From contig JAEUWY010000002.1 in the NCBI GenBank assembly GCA_022059125.1, forward strand, positions 4,278,001 through 4,342,000: 64,000 nt of DNA. Direction: 5' to 3'. Of this stretch, positions 31,641-42,792 are shown in pieces (position 1 is the stretch's first letter; every line of letters starts with the position of its first letter). Source of the stretch: Corynespora cassiicola (lineage: Eukaryota > Ascomycota > Dothideomycetes > Pleosporales > Corynesporascaceae). The position numbers were made by a program, and so were the translations under genes. The notes beneath the pieces are model-generated. The model did not search any database, was not told the origin of the DNA, and saw only the letters and a program-made list of their open reading frames with translations.

Positions 31641-31768
31641 GGATTGTAGGAGGCAGTGCATTTGCGAGATCCGCCCACATCCGAAATCATGGTATCAGTC
31701 TTCTATACTCAATACTGGGTTCAGGCGCATCTGTATCTTTTTAGAGTTTCGATTGCTTGGCTTTGATA

Positions 31769-32950
31769 TCAAGTTGGCGATGGTTGTTCATGGGCTGGTA
31801 AGCCAACTCTCTCTCGACACCAGTGTGTCAAGCTTTTCCACCTCTCTTCACTTTCATCCAAGGTTGTTGCCATATCTTCAACCAGCCTCTTCCCAGCATA
31901 ACGTGCCCACCACATGTCATCGGCCTGGTCTAGTAACACGCCCCAAAACATGAAGATTGCCAAGGCCACGGTAGCCCCACGTTGCAGTTCCTGGAGAAAC
32001 TCGGGTTCAGATGTGCTGAGCCACCGTAACATTGACTTTCCCTGGTGATACGCATCTTCCAATCTCTCCATTGCCTTGTGATTCAAATAGTATGTCGGTT
32101 GAGACTCATCGATGCTAGCCGATACCGCTCTGTTCAGTATTTGATAACCGAGATGGGGAAAACTCTTATTTGGCGTGATGATCACGTGTTCGCTGCCCCG
32201 AAACCAATCCATAAGAGGACCTTGGAGCAGCCAATGCCTATTCTTTATCACAATGGCTCCGATGCCTCGTGTGAAGTGAACAAGCGGGATCATGATATCC
32301 GCAGTAGATTTGATCTCAGCCTCGTCCGAAGCAGCGGGAAGCAGCGGCGAAAGTACTGAGCCGATCATGAGAAAAATGGACGTCAAGACAACGGCATTGA
32401 CGTTATCCGGTGAGATATTTTCGAGAGTCTTGTGCAGCTCGGCTACACTATGATTTTGGTAGCGTAGGGCAGCGCCCACGTGCCGCGTCGCTATGGACGC
32501 GTCCGCAGTTTCAGTTGCGATATGCAGGGCGGTGACCGCGAGCAGCGCATCCATCAAATAGCCATGGCGGAATGCTTCCCGCGGAACAAACTCTCTACTC
32601 AACTCTTCGTATTTGGATGTGAAGCTGTGGCAGGTACGAGTGCACCAATGGTGCATCAAATACAACTCATTGAGCCTGACAGAGGCCCACCGCGATGTCG
32701 AGTTTGGCGCAGCTATGCTGGGATTGATGAGTTCGGGATCCGCCGAGTGGGTGCTACCCGAGGCCGACTCTGGTGGCGAATCGTGTTTGTTGCTGTCAGT
32801 ACAGGAGAGAGGCTGCCGGGTGTATTCGCACGTTTCGTTTCTTTTCATACAGGTTGAGCATCTGGGGAGAGCCTCGTCGCATTTGACCCGGCGCTCTCTG
32901 CAGCGATTGCAGCCATAGCGGGATTTTTTGTGGGGTCGTTTTACGGGCAT
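31769..32950 (-). CDS. Zn2Cys6 transcription factor (fungal sterol-regulator-like layout)
   Basis: Single exon, 393 residues from the ATG at 32950. The binuclear zinc cluster is at residues 14-41: Cys14, 17, 24, 31, 34 and 41, spacing C-x2-C-x6-C-x6-C-x2-C-x6-C, preceded by the basic KRPHKKSRYG. A Ser/Pro linker follows. The C-terminal region (about 95-380) resembles the compact fungal domain seen after the zinc cluster in Upc2-type factors: LMHHWCTRTCHSF, then FRHGYLMDALLAVTALHIA and LRYQNHSVAELH. The frame runs on upstream to an ATG at 33121; that would place 57 unrelated residues before the cluster, so 32950 is preferred. It lies between the RTA1 and MFS genes and could regulate them, by position only. 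Confidence 0.9.
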   Translation of the reverse strand: MPVKRPHKKSRYGCNRCRERRVKCDEALPRCSTCMKRNETCEYTRQPLSCTDSNKHDSPPESASGSTHSADPELINPSIAAPNSTSRWASVRLNELYLMHHWCTRTCHSFTSKYEELSREFVPREAFRHGYLMDALLAVTALHIATETADASIATRHVGAALRYQNHSVAELHKTLENISPDNVNAVVLTSIFLMIGSVLSPLLPAASDEAEIKSTADIMIPLVHFTRGIGAIVIKNRHWLLQGPLMDWFRGSEHVIITPNKSFPHLGYQILNRAVSASIDESQPTYYLNHKAMERLEDAYHQGKSMLRWLSTSEPEFLQELQRGATVALAIFMFWGVLLDQADDMWWARYAGKRLVEDMATTLDESEERWKSLTHWCRERVGLPAHEQPSPT

Positions 32951-33803
32951 CGGATCGTGCGGAGAAAGCAAGCACACAAAAGAAAGGCTCGCTTCATATG
33001 GTATTGTGTAATTACCATTATGATGAGAGCACCTGGCATGTAGACGCGCGCAACGTGGCTGAGTGGGCGTTGAAAAGGCCTGATACACTGATGAAGCTTG
33101 AGTTGGGAGTTTTGGGGGCATGCCAAGACTGTACTAGCGCGATCCCTGAAGCAATGTTTTCACGATTGCTCCGGTCCGATACCAAGGCCAGCGGCTGATC
33201 TACGAATAGTAGTCGATTGAATAACTAATTTTGTGCATCTCTGACAGGAAAAGTTTGCGAATGAGTCTAGCGCTAGTACCAATCATGTATTCGAGCGACA
33301 ACTCTACCTAGGAATAGCTAGTATTGGAATCGGTTTGATACCCGGCGTCTCGCTGCCTGAGAGCAATCAGGCCTCTGTCACGATCCGTAGCTTGAAGGGG
33401 CTCTATTAGAGTATTCTTCTGACGGGTGCGGCAAAATTCCTTGTTTCTACCATACTTGGCTAAATTTGTGACCATCAGTCATCCAGAATCACAGTAAAAA
33501 TCTAACATACAAATAGCACGTTGAGATTATCATTGTATCTCCATGTAGGCTATCAAGGCCACGATATTCATCCGAACAAATGCCCATTTAAATGAATCCT
33601 GGTCTGTTATATTATTTACTCATGTTCTCGTCACACAATGCGGAAATGAAAGCTATAGAATCTGATCCATAACCGATCCTATGATTATGATATTAAAAAA
33701 TGATTAAAATTGTTGAATTGATCTTTTGTAATAAATAAATATGTGTGTATGAGAAGGTGTATAGCTGTAGTTTTTTACATACTTAAAAAATGCTAAAGAG
33801 ACT
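32951..33803. other. AT-rich intergenic
   Basis: Promoter of the Zn2Cys6 gene at the left. From about 33480 the sequence is strongly AT-rich (33680-33800 especially). No intact gene. Confidence 0.45.
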
Positions 33804-34280
33804 CTACACTTTCTCAAGTGTAAAGATATCCCCGTCGACCTTGTTGCAACAACTCATGACTGTCATCATCTTGTTTAAGTTGTAATGAATACACTTGATA
33901 CACTTCTTGCTAAAGTGCGCTAATACTTCCTCTCGCTTTGTCTTCCCCTCGCATTTGTTATGGATCAGCCATGGCCTCGAGCAGTTATTGATCTGATACA
34001 CATCAGCCAACGGCTTCGCATAGATATGGGTGCAGTCATCAAGTTATGGGCACCACTTAGCTACCTACGCTATCCATTTACCTAGATAAATTTCACCCCT
34101 CCATCGCTCTGCATCGCTGGTCACCCACAAAGTCACAAACTCGATCGCATAGTCTTGGATATTTTCAATGAATCCATGGTGGATCGCATTCACATGACTT
34201 GCTACTGCTCTGGAGACGAGGCGAATTGGACTTGGTGCCGGTAGAGGGGTACTGGAAGCCCCTGAAAACAGGCCATCATA
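33804..34280 (-). pseudogene. Cysteine-rich gene with two premature stops
   Basis: One minus-strand frame from about 34280 to the stop at 33804 reads as a fluent protein-like sequence of about 158 codons. Only two stops, TAG (34067-34065) and TAA (34046-34044), interrupt it, 21 bases apart. Before them are IHHGFIENIQDYAIEF and AERWRGEIYLG; after them CTHIYAKPLADVYQINNC, then HNKCEGKTKREEV and KKCIKCIHYN, ending with a CC pair. No GT..AG pair removes both stops in frame. Both stops could come from CAG and CAA by C-to-T change on the coding strand, as expected from repeat-induced point mutation. The 5' end is not found. Cysteine spacing recalls small secreted proteins, but there is no signal peptide in view. 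Family unknown. Confidence 0.4.
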
Positions 34281-34473
34281 TCACCACATCCATACTTAAG
34301 CCCAAGGAAGATATTGAAGTCGAGGTCCGTGAAAGATTGAACGGAAGCTCTTTCAAGTGGGAGTTTCTATGGAAAGATGCAAAGATTGAAGACTTAAAGC
34401 TCTGAAGATAAATAGAATAGGATTATTAGCAGACTAGCTTCACGACAATACATATGAATTCCTCACAACATTC
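34281..34473. other. Short intergenic, weak plus-strand frame
   Basis: A plus-strand frame ending at 34405 encodes a charged 26-residue stretch (ERLNGSSFKWEFLWKD) but has no credible start; it overlaps the decayed gene on the other strand. I leave it uncalled. Confidence 0.3.
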
Positions 34474-36118
34474 CTACAAACTCGCCTTCCCCCTACTCTC
34501 AAACGGCAAACTCAACACCAACACTCCCGCAACAACAAACAACGCCCCACTAACATATACCGGCACACTCGTCTCCAAATCTGCGCACATGGCCACAACC
34601 GGCGCCACAACGCCAAACACGCGATTCGCCGCCGCCGCAACCGCATTCCCGGTGCCCCGATCCTTGGTCGGGAAGATCTCAGGCGTGTACGCGTACAGCA
34701 CGGCATACATGATGTTGGACGTGAAGTTGTAGGCGCAGTTCCAGGCGAGCAGGGAGGTGGAGGCGCGGGCCGTGGTGCTGCAGAAGAGGAAGGCGCCGGT
34801 GAGGGTGGTGGAGGCGGCGAGGGTGCCCTTGCGGCCGAGGCGTGGCGTCTCGACTAAGAGGCCGCCGACGAGGCAGCCGGGGATGCCGAGGGCGGCGATG
34901 ATGAGGGTGTTGCGGTAGGTGGTCGAGGTGCTACCGTCGCCGAAGTCGACGCCGCGGGTTGCTTGGATATAGGGGAGGAAGGCGTTGTAGAGGGGGAAGC
35001 CGAGGCCGATAAAGGCCCAGATCAGCGTGATGAGCGAGGTGCTGAGGGCGAGTTTGCGGGTCGCGAAGAGGGATCGGATGTGGTCCGAGTTGAGGTTCTT
35101 GAGGTCCCTCTTGACGGCGGCTGTGGTGTGGTCTAGCGGCTGTTGCTGGGAGGAGTTGGCTGATGGGACGGCGTTTCCAAGACTGTTGCAGGCTTCCAGA
35201 TCCTGGAGCGTCAAGATAGACATTTTGCCGTTGCGACGAGCAACTTCGTGTACTATGTGTACTGCTTCAGCATCTCTACCTTTGCCCATGAGATACTTGG
35301 GCGATTCGTAGATGGTGAAGCACATAAGCCGAATGTAAAACATTACCATGGCGACTCCTCCCATGACCAACATGAAATACCGCCACCCCATGTTTTTTCT
35401 TCTTGTGCAGTAGGTGCTTGTCTGTTGGCAGGACATGCTCCCCAATAGCGGCCATGCCACCAGATTGGCAAACACCTGCGCGAGTGCCCAGTTGACGCTC
35501 AGGATCGTGAGCAAGTATTGGTGACTTGCCGGTAGGAACTCCAAGAAAATGGCACTGTCGACGGGAAGGTTTCCTCCAACGCCTAGTGACCACAAAGCTG
35601 CAAATACCCCAACGGAGGTGAAGTTGGGTGACCCGGCTGCCACCAGGCCGAATACACCAGTTATGCCAATTGTGATATTGAAGGCCCATCGTCTACCGAA
35701 TGTGTCGCAGCCTAATCCCCAAAATATTGCACCTACGAGTAGCCCAATGTTTTGGGCGAGCGTGAGAAGGGGTCGCCTGCTGGGACGAAACTCATTGCCT
35801 ACTGGTGTGAAGATGAGGGAGGTCACGATAGGCCATAGATTATCGGAAGCCCAGCCAAAGCCAATGACTATGAATAGCTGACAGTGTTAGCTAGGGCCAC
35901 GGGGTTTCAGGGATCTCAGAGAGGCACACCTGCCATTGGTATCTCCCCATACCAATGTCCTGGATGGCTTTGTTGAGGACCTTGGCTTTTGCCTCGTAGA
36001 TTGGATCCAGCGATCCCTTCTCAAGGACTGCGGAGGGAGCTTCAGCGATAGCGGGCACCTCATGCGCATCCTCTTTGGTATGCTCGCTTATATCACTTTT
36101 TGTAGGTGAAGCTGACAT
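34474..36118 (-). CDS. MFS transporter, sugar-porter/SV2-like
   Basis: Proton-coupled or facilitated uptake or efflux of a small organic solute at the plasma membrane. Exons 36118-35930 and 35877-34474 give 530 residues; the 52-nt intron has a GTGTGC donor. A cytosolic N-terminus of about 60 polar residues is followed by 12 predicted spans. Marks are FIVIGFGWASDNLW in span 1, GCDTFGRRWAF (loop 2-3), YESPKYLMGKGR after span 6 (the PESPR-type motif), and PEIFPTKDRGTGNAVAAAANR after span 10. The central loop is polar and Gln-rich. The set is closest to SVOP/SV2-like metabolite transporters. Codon use is GC-rich compared with the AT-rich DNA to its right. Substrate unknown. Confidence 0.9.
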
Positions 36119-37129
36119 GGTGAGAACAGAATCGTCAATAGCCTTAAGAATTGCCACTTGAATGGAAGAGAGGTCGTGAATAGTGGAAAGCTACTCCTCC
36201 TATGAGTTGAAGAAGAAATAGAGTAGCTGCGACAGGGGAGCTAGGGCGATCGGGGTTTGACGAAGGGCATATACATGTAGTGCAGCGGTCAGACCATAGC
36301 GTGGGAGCTACCTCTTAAAGCGAGGCCGCATATTGAAACAAACGCTCCTGGGTTGAAGTTGCGCAATCGGTAGCTAATGTGTCTCCATGACTCGATGTGA
36401 TAGGTGAACAGTTGAGGATCTGTCAGGTCCTTTACTGCGGCGGCACCGAGCGGTACAAACACTCGAGTGAAGTGGGCGTGGGAATAGGCGGTCCGCAATC
36501 ATGCTCGCTTAGTTTCCGAACCCATTCCGAAATACGCAGATGCTGACGAAATCTCGAAATTCAGGTTACTGGATGGGATGGCTGAACCCGGTCGCGCTCC
36601 GTGTGCTTGATGATTCTAGTCTTACATGTGGTATCGGCGATGCGAGGTCACGATATGGGGATGCCGTGTAGCGCGTGGAGGGATCCACGTGGGGCTGGCG
36701 GGCTAAGAGCGGGATCAACAGCGCTAAATTTGACGACGTGTCATGTGAGGTTGATTGGGTAAGCACCAACGAGCAAAGGATACGGCGTCCATGTCCAGTC
36801 ACAATTCCTGTTGGAGGCGAGGTACCTACCTAGGTATACGGGCTTCTACTGGTTGCCGAATATTTTGCTTTTCCATGGTGGTACTGGCAAGGGAATTTTC
36901 AGTTCAAGGGAGACGGAATATACCCAGAAACGTCCCTGATCACCCGTACCTATCGGTGAAATTGAGAGAATTCATCATTTGAACATGGGTAATCAAATTA
37001 TCGTTTGATACGTCCAAGAATATCTATGCCTGCTATGCATGATCATACATAAGAGCCTGGCACTCGACCGGTGTTGTAGAGGCCGAGTGTCGGGCACTGC
37101 GAATTGTGTCCCCCCCCGCGTCTCAATGC
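36119..37129. other. Intergenic, no gene seen
   Basis: About 1 kb between the MFS gene start and the Rpt6 3' end, right boundary of the accessory stretch. Frames are short and unconvincing. Confidence 0.5.
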
Positions 37130-38352
37130 CTACTTCCAGAGCTTGCTCAAGCTGGTGGCCTTGTCGTCGTGCTTGTTGAGGACCTTGGCAGTTGCAAGGT
37201 CAAAGTCTTCTTGTGTGACGTGCACTCTCCTCTCCCTCAGGGCGTACATTCCGGCTTCTGTGCACACACCCTTGAGCTCGGCGCCAGAGCAGCCATTCAT
37301 CTTCTCGGCAATTTTGGTGAGATTGATGCCGCGCGTCAGGTTCATGCTCCTCGAATGGATGCGCAAGATGTCGGCACGGGCCTCGACGGTCGGCGGGGGG
37401 AATTCGATCTTGCGGTCGATACGGCCGGGTCGGAGAAGTGCGGGGTCAAGAATGTCCAGGCGGTTAGTTGCCATGATGATCTTGATGTTCTTAGTCGGCT
37501 CGAATCCGTCCAGCTGGTTCAGCAACTCCAACATGGTTCGTTGCACTTCCGAGTCACCGCCAGAGCTTCCCTCCACACGACTCGATCCAATGGAATCAAT
37601 CTCGTCCATGAATATGATACTGGGCGCGTGTTCTCGGGCCATGACGAACAGCTCTCGGACCATACGGCTACCCTCACCAATGTACTTTTGCACCAGCTCG
37701 CTTCCAGATACACGGATGAACTTGCAGTCGGCGTGATGCGCCACAGCACGGGCAAGCAGCGTCTTTCCTGTTCCGGGAGGACCATACAGCAGTACACCCT
37801 TGGGCTGAGCGATACCGAGCGACTCGAACAGTTCGGGATGCTGCAGACCCAGCTCGATGACCTCTTTGATCTCCTTGATCTGCTGGTCCAGACCTCCAAT
37901 CATGTCGTATGTGCTGTCCGGGACCTTCTCGACCATCATTAGAGACACAAGAGGATCTACTGATGATGGAAGCATCTTCTCTAGCTTGTACGAGTCGCTG
38001 AGCAGTGTGACGCGCTTTCCAGCTGTGAGCTTGGTGATGTCAACATTATCGGCGATGTCAACGACTGGCGGGTTTTGTCAGTACGGGCACCCAACGGACC
38101 GGACCAGAGAAACTCACCGTATTTGCCCTCGGGATGGACCTTGACGAGCACCTTCTTGGTGCCCATCACCTTGACCACCTCGCCGACATAGGATCCCGGC
38201 TGCTGGAGAAGGCCGAGCTCCTCCCGCAGTAACCGCACCCGCGAGTTGTAGTCGTTGCGCTGAGCTTCTAGACGCCGCAGCACGGCCTGTCCCTGTATAA
38301 TCTCCAGCTTCATAGCCTCGATCTTGTTGTGGAAGAAGGTGTCGAGCGCCAT
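37130..38352 (-). CDS. rpt6: 26S proteasome regulatory ATPase Rpt6
   Basis: One of six AAA+ ATPases of the 19S base that unfold ubiquitylated proteins and open the 20S gate; nucleus and cytosol. Exons 38352-38118 and 38064-37130 (389 residues); the 53-nt intron starts GTGAGT. The N-terminal coiled coil is followed by the OB domain ([24 protein letters not shown]). Walker A is GPPGTGKT, Walker B IIFMDEID, arginine-finger region [20 protein letters not shown]-like and SYKLEKMLP segments are specific for Rpt6. The end is ATSLSKLWK, short of a strict HbYX tail, as in other Rpt6 proteins. Very strong conservation; length normal. Confidence 0.97.
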
Positions 38353-39220
38353 GGTGGTGGCGGGCGCGGACGGCGAGCGAGCGGAGCTGGCAGCGGTGTC
38401 GGTGCGGGCGGGTCGAGCGAGGGTGTGTGGGCGGGCAGAGGTGCGAGAGACAGTCTCAAGACGGGCAGTCGGAGCTGGGCGACGGGGGGTGGGCGCGGAT
38501 GGGGATGGTTGGTGTGTTCAGATGCGGCTCTCAGACGGGCACGGCGCCCAGCAACGACATGGTGTCTCACTGGAAGCTTCTGCGGCACGGATCAACGATG
38601 CGCCGGGCGGCGGGCCTGGTCCGACCAGCTCCGAGTCAGGCATGGCGGCGCGGCCGGGGTGCGGTGTTGATGCCCTTTGACGTCTCCACCCTGCATCCCG
38701 CCCGTGATCCATCGCGCTCGCCGCCACCCCGTTTGGTCGCGTTCGAAGCTGCTGCGAGATTGACCCGGCTGCCAAAACGCCAACATCGTCAGAGTCGCGA
38801 TCGGTAAGGGCCCCGTGTGTTTTTTTCACCTAGCAGCGCCAGCGCGTGCAGCAGTGCCAGGTGCCAGTTTCGCTTGGCGTCCACATCTTCGATCCGGAAT
38901 ACCCCCGGCGCTGCAGCTTGTTTCCTTGTGATGGATGGCTGATCCCACACCATACAGTGTCATCTGTACATGCGCGCCGCTAGGCCCCTCGTCTGCTCCT
39001 CTTTGTGCCCTGTAGCACACTGCTACGTGATATGCGCTCGCTGTCATCGTCCCGCCGACGCCAGCGCCCAGTTGCCGCCCCGTGAACCGCTGTGAACCGC
39101 TGAATCGCTGCACCGCTGCCTCACCTATATATACTAGCTACCGTTCCCAGATAAGCCGATCCCCAGCCGGCCCAGCAACACGCCCTTTCCCTGCTCCCAC
39201 CTCGCACCACAGCCCTCGCC
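38353..39220. other. Divergent promoter of rpt6 and the Vnx1-like gene
   Basis: GC-rich intergenic DNA. A TATA-like box lies near 39126. I looked for the yeast proteasome element GGTGGCAAA on both strands and did not see an exact copy. Confidence 0.5.
39126..39133 (+). promoter_or_regulatory. TATATATA box before the cation exchanger
   Basis: TATATATA about 95 bp upstream of the ATG at 39221. Confidence 0.4.
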
Positions 39221-42200
39221 ATGGGCGAAAGCGACGCTCCACCCTCGGGAGGAAAAAGCAACCCTCAGTCGGCCACCATCTCGCGGCGAGGCTCTGACTA
39301 CGGTGCCGAGTCCCCGTCGACGAGCCTGCACACGACCGCGACAGGCTCGGAATCGGCACGCAGGCGCCCGCAAGGTCCATCGACGCAGTATGGTGAGAGC
39401 CTGCCCACTTCCCAGCCTTCCAACTTTTGCCAGCCCACACGGCCGGCCCTCTGCTAACCTCCACCGCTCGCTCCAGGATCCATCACCGCGCCGCTCGATC
39501 GCCAGCAGCCCACCATGAGCTCGCAGAACCAGCCCGCTGGCAAGCAGAAGAAGCCCCCATTGAGCCGCCGTACAACCTCGTCGCACTTCCCACACAAGGG
39601 CCAAGAATTCTCCGTCGATGATGCCGAAGACGAGGTGACGCAGGACCTCACCGAGCAGCAGCAGCAGCAGTTGAAGTCGCGCAGCAACCAAAACCAGCCC
39701 CAGACCCTGCGCAGAAAGTCGTCGACTGTCAGGCGCAGAGCCGCTGCCCAGACGCCCTCGCTCGCCCCCGTGGATTCAAACGAAGATGATGTCGTCGAGC
39801 AAGATCGCGCTGGCGCGCCAACCGACGCGGACGCGCAGCCCGCGTCTTCCTCGGGCGAGGAAACACTGAGGCCCGACGCGGAAGATGACAGCGGCAATGG
39901 CGGGGATGACGACGATGCAGACCTGAGCGATGCAGAGAGCTTCACGCTCAAAGACCGCCAGGACGCCATCAACGTCACCCACCCCTTTGGTATTCGAATC
40001 TGGAAACCCGCCCTGTACAAGAAGGACCGGTCTGTTCAGCGCAACGCCGAAGGCGACATCCACTCCACCCCAGGTCTTTTCGTCAGCAACTGGCTGCTGC
40101 TGTTCAACATTGTCTGGACCTTGGTCTTCGGATGGTGGCTGGCTCTGATCGCAGCCGCTGGTGGCCTCGTGATGGCTCTCCTAGGCTTCGCCGACAGCTG
40201 CATGGAATACTCCCGCCTACTGTTCCACCTGGCTGTCTACCTGCTTTATCCCTTTGGCAGATATGTCAAGCTGATGCAAGACGAGGCATACGCCGACGAG
40301 GACGAGGGAGAGGGCAGGAGCATCAGTGAGTACGAGCAATGGCAAAGCGGCGATATCGAAGAGGGACGACTCTTTTTCGGTCCCACTGGTAGCTCCAGCG
40401 GCCCGACCTCGCTCATTGGCCGCCGCAGGAGCAGCGTCGACTCTTCCGATGAGACTACCAGCCTACTTGGAAGAGAGGGACGCGGCAATTTGTCTCATTC
40501 GGACACGGGAAGAACCAAGAGGAGGCTCTTTGGACGTGGAAAATGGAACCTCGGGCGTGTTGTCTTCTTCATCTTCTTCTACGGCTTCTTCACGCCTGCT
40601 CTGTTCCTCGTATCGGGCCTATGTTGGTTCCTGGTCTTCACCATCCCCATGGGCAAAGTCACGCTCCTGTTGTTCTCGCACCTTCGCCGCCATCCGCTGG
40701 CCCTGTCGTTCCATTCTGACAGTGGTAACGTCCGGCGTCCTGGGGAGTCATCCTCCATCTTATTGTGCACTTACCGTGCAGTGGGTATCAGATACTGGAA
40801 GTACACGATCGACGGCACAAACATTTTCCTCATCAACCTACTGGGTCTGGTTGCCTTTACCATCTTCGACTACTGGGTGCTGAGCGTCACTCTCCACATC
40901 GACAACTGGCTGACGGACCAATTCTTCGTCTTCATTTTGGCGTTGCTGTCAATCATTCCGCTGGCCTACTTCATCGGCCAGGCTGTGGCTTCCATTTCAG
41001 CTCAGTCTACCATGGGAGTCGGCGCCACCATCAATGCCTTCTTCTCCACCGTCGTCGAGGTGTTCCTCTACTGTGTAGCTCTGAATGAAGGCAAAGCGCA
41101 GCTTGTCGAAGGTAGTATCATCGGCAGTATTTTTGCCGGTGTACTCTTCCTCCCAGGCCTCTCGATGTGTTTCGGTGCCTTGAAGAGGAAAACACAGCGT
41201 TTCAACGTCAAATCAGCCGGTGTCACTTCGACCATGTTGCTCTTCGCAGTGATTGGAGCCTTTGGCCCTACATTGTTCTACCAAATATATGGTAGCCATG
41301 AGCTAAACTGCCGCCAGTGCGTCCACAGTCACAACAGAGAACGGGACTGCAGACGTTGCTACTTCTCCCAGACGCCGGCGGTCAACGACCGTTTCTATCT
41401 CGAGGCTGTCCGACCCTACACTTGGTTTGCTGCTGCTCTTCTCTTCCTCTCCTACGTGATCGGACTGCTGTTTACGCTGAGGACGCACGCTGCCGTCATC
41501 TGGAGCAGCGACTTGGACGAGAAGAAGCCCGCCGACATGGGGGCTAGCCACCTCAGCAACAGCGGGTTCATCGAGATACCAGGTACCGCCAATAGACAGA
41601 CGGCCAGCCAGTCGACGGGCCAGTCGGTCAACCGCGGCGACATCCGTAACAGCCAGCTCTACAAGCGCATCGTTGGCTCTGCCTATCAGCAAATTGGACT
41701 TGGACCGAACGGAGAGGTTGTGGAGCAACGGCGACCCATCTCCAGGGCGGATAGCAAAACTCCGCACGTCGTACCACCAAAAGATGCGGATGACCGGTCG
41801 GGCTCTACGGGCTTCCATGTGGAGGGGCTTTCAGACGAGGTCAGCCAATCTCTTGCTCGGCACATGACCGAGATTGCGGCAGCGACTACGGCCCTGGCGA
41901 CTCGAGATGCCACAAAGGCACCCCGCAAGGCAGCCCAGCTGGCGCATACTCCCACTAAAGGACAAGGTGAGCGCCCGGCCACTACGAGAGCGAGCACGGT
42001 CGCGGACATTGCGGAAGAGGCACCACCCGGCCACGCATCTGGGGGCCACGACGCGCCCAACTGGAGCAGGGCCAAGAGTTCTGCCATCCTTCTCAGTGCA
42101 ACGGTGGCGTATGCAGTCATTGCAGAGATTCTGGTCAACACGGTGGATGCTGTGCTCGAGGGCTCCAACATTGACGAAAAGTTCCTGGGAATCACGCTCT

Positions 42201-42792
42201 TTGCTCTTGTTCCCAATACGACCGAATTCCTGGTAAGTAGCTAACTGGGTAGCCGCCGTGCTCCGGGCATGAGTCCGTGCTGACGTACCCCACAGAACGC
42301 CATCTCGTTCGCGATGAACGGTAACATTGCCCTGTCCATGGAGATTGGTTCGGCGTATGCTTTGCAAGTCTGTCTCCTCCAGATTCCGGCGCTAGTGTTC
42401 TACAGCGCCATCAACAGCTTCATCGACGAAGGCGAAGCGGCCAGGAAAACATTTAGTACGTCCCACCCTCTTCTCATCATGCATGATCAGCAGCCACTAA
42501 CGGGCGTGCAGCACTCATCTTCCCCCAGTTTGACATGGTTACCGTCATTCTGTGCGTGTTCCTGCTCTCGTACATGTACGGCGAGGGCAAGAGCAATTAC
42601 TTCAAGGGATCTATTTTGATCCTCTCGTACCTGGTTGTGGTGGTTGGGTTCTACCTGTCCAGCTACAACGACTTTGAGAGAATGGGCATCGACCCATTGG
42701 ATACGCTGGCAGTTGGGGGTCTGGTGGAGGAGCAGTATCAGTCCATGACGTTCAAGACGATTGGGCGAAGCAGGAGTGGGCCTGCCTATTAA
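39221..42792 (+). CDS. Vnx1-like vacuolar cation/proton exchanger
   Basis: CaCA superfamily; yeast Vnx1 exchanges Na+ and K+ (and relatives Ca2+) for protons at the vacuole. Exons 39221-39392, 39477-42232, 42296-42455 and 42512-42792 give 1122 residues; introns are 84, 63 and 56 nt. The N-terminal 210 residues are polar, with a short polyglutamine run, and precede a first group of membrane spans, a layout typical of the Vnx1 branch. The two exchanger repeats carry STMGVGATINAFFSTVVEVF and FALVPNTTEFLNAISFAMNG, the second across an intron. A long polar cytosolic loop (about 760-920) separates the last groups. A lumenal Cys/His segment (CRQCVHSHNRERDCRRC) is unusual and could bind metal. A start at the ATG 39515 in exon 2 is possible. 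Confidence 0.9.

Larger units (their letters stand above)
30825..31768. other. Intergenic with membrane-protein-like remnants
   Basis: Between the RTA1 gene and the 3' end of the Zn2Cys6 regulator, both on the minus strand. The RTA1 promoter lies at the left. Minus-strand frames between 31585 and 31300, and in another frame near 31080-30960, look coding-like and hydrophobic but have no start or shared frame (listed separately). Confidence 0.4.

Noticed and set aside
34199..34405. Plus-strand frame with a charged, protein-like C-terminus
   Set aside because: No ATG (begins at TTG) and overlaps the better-supported decayed gene on the minus strand.
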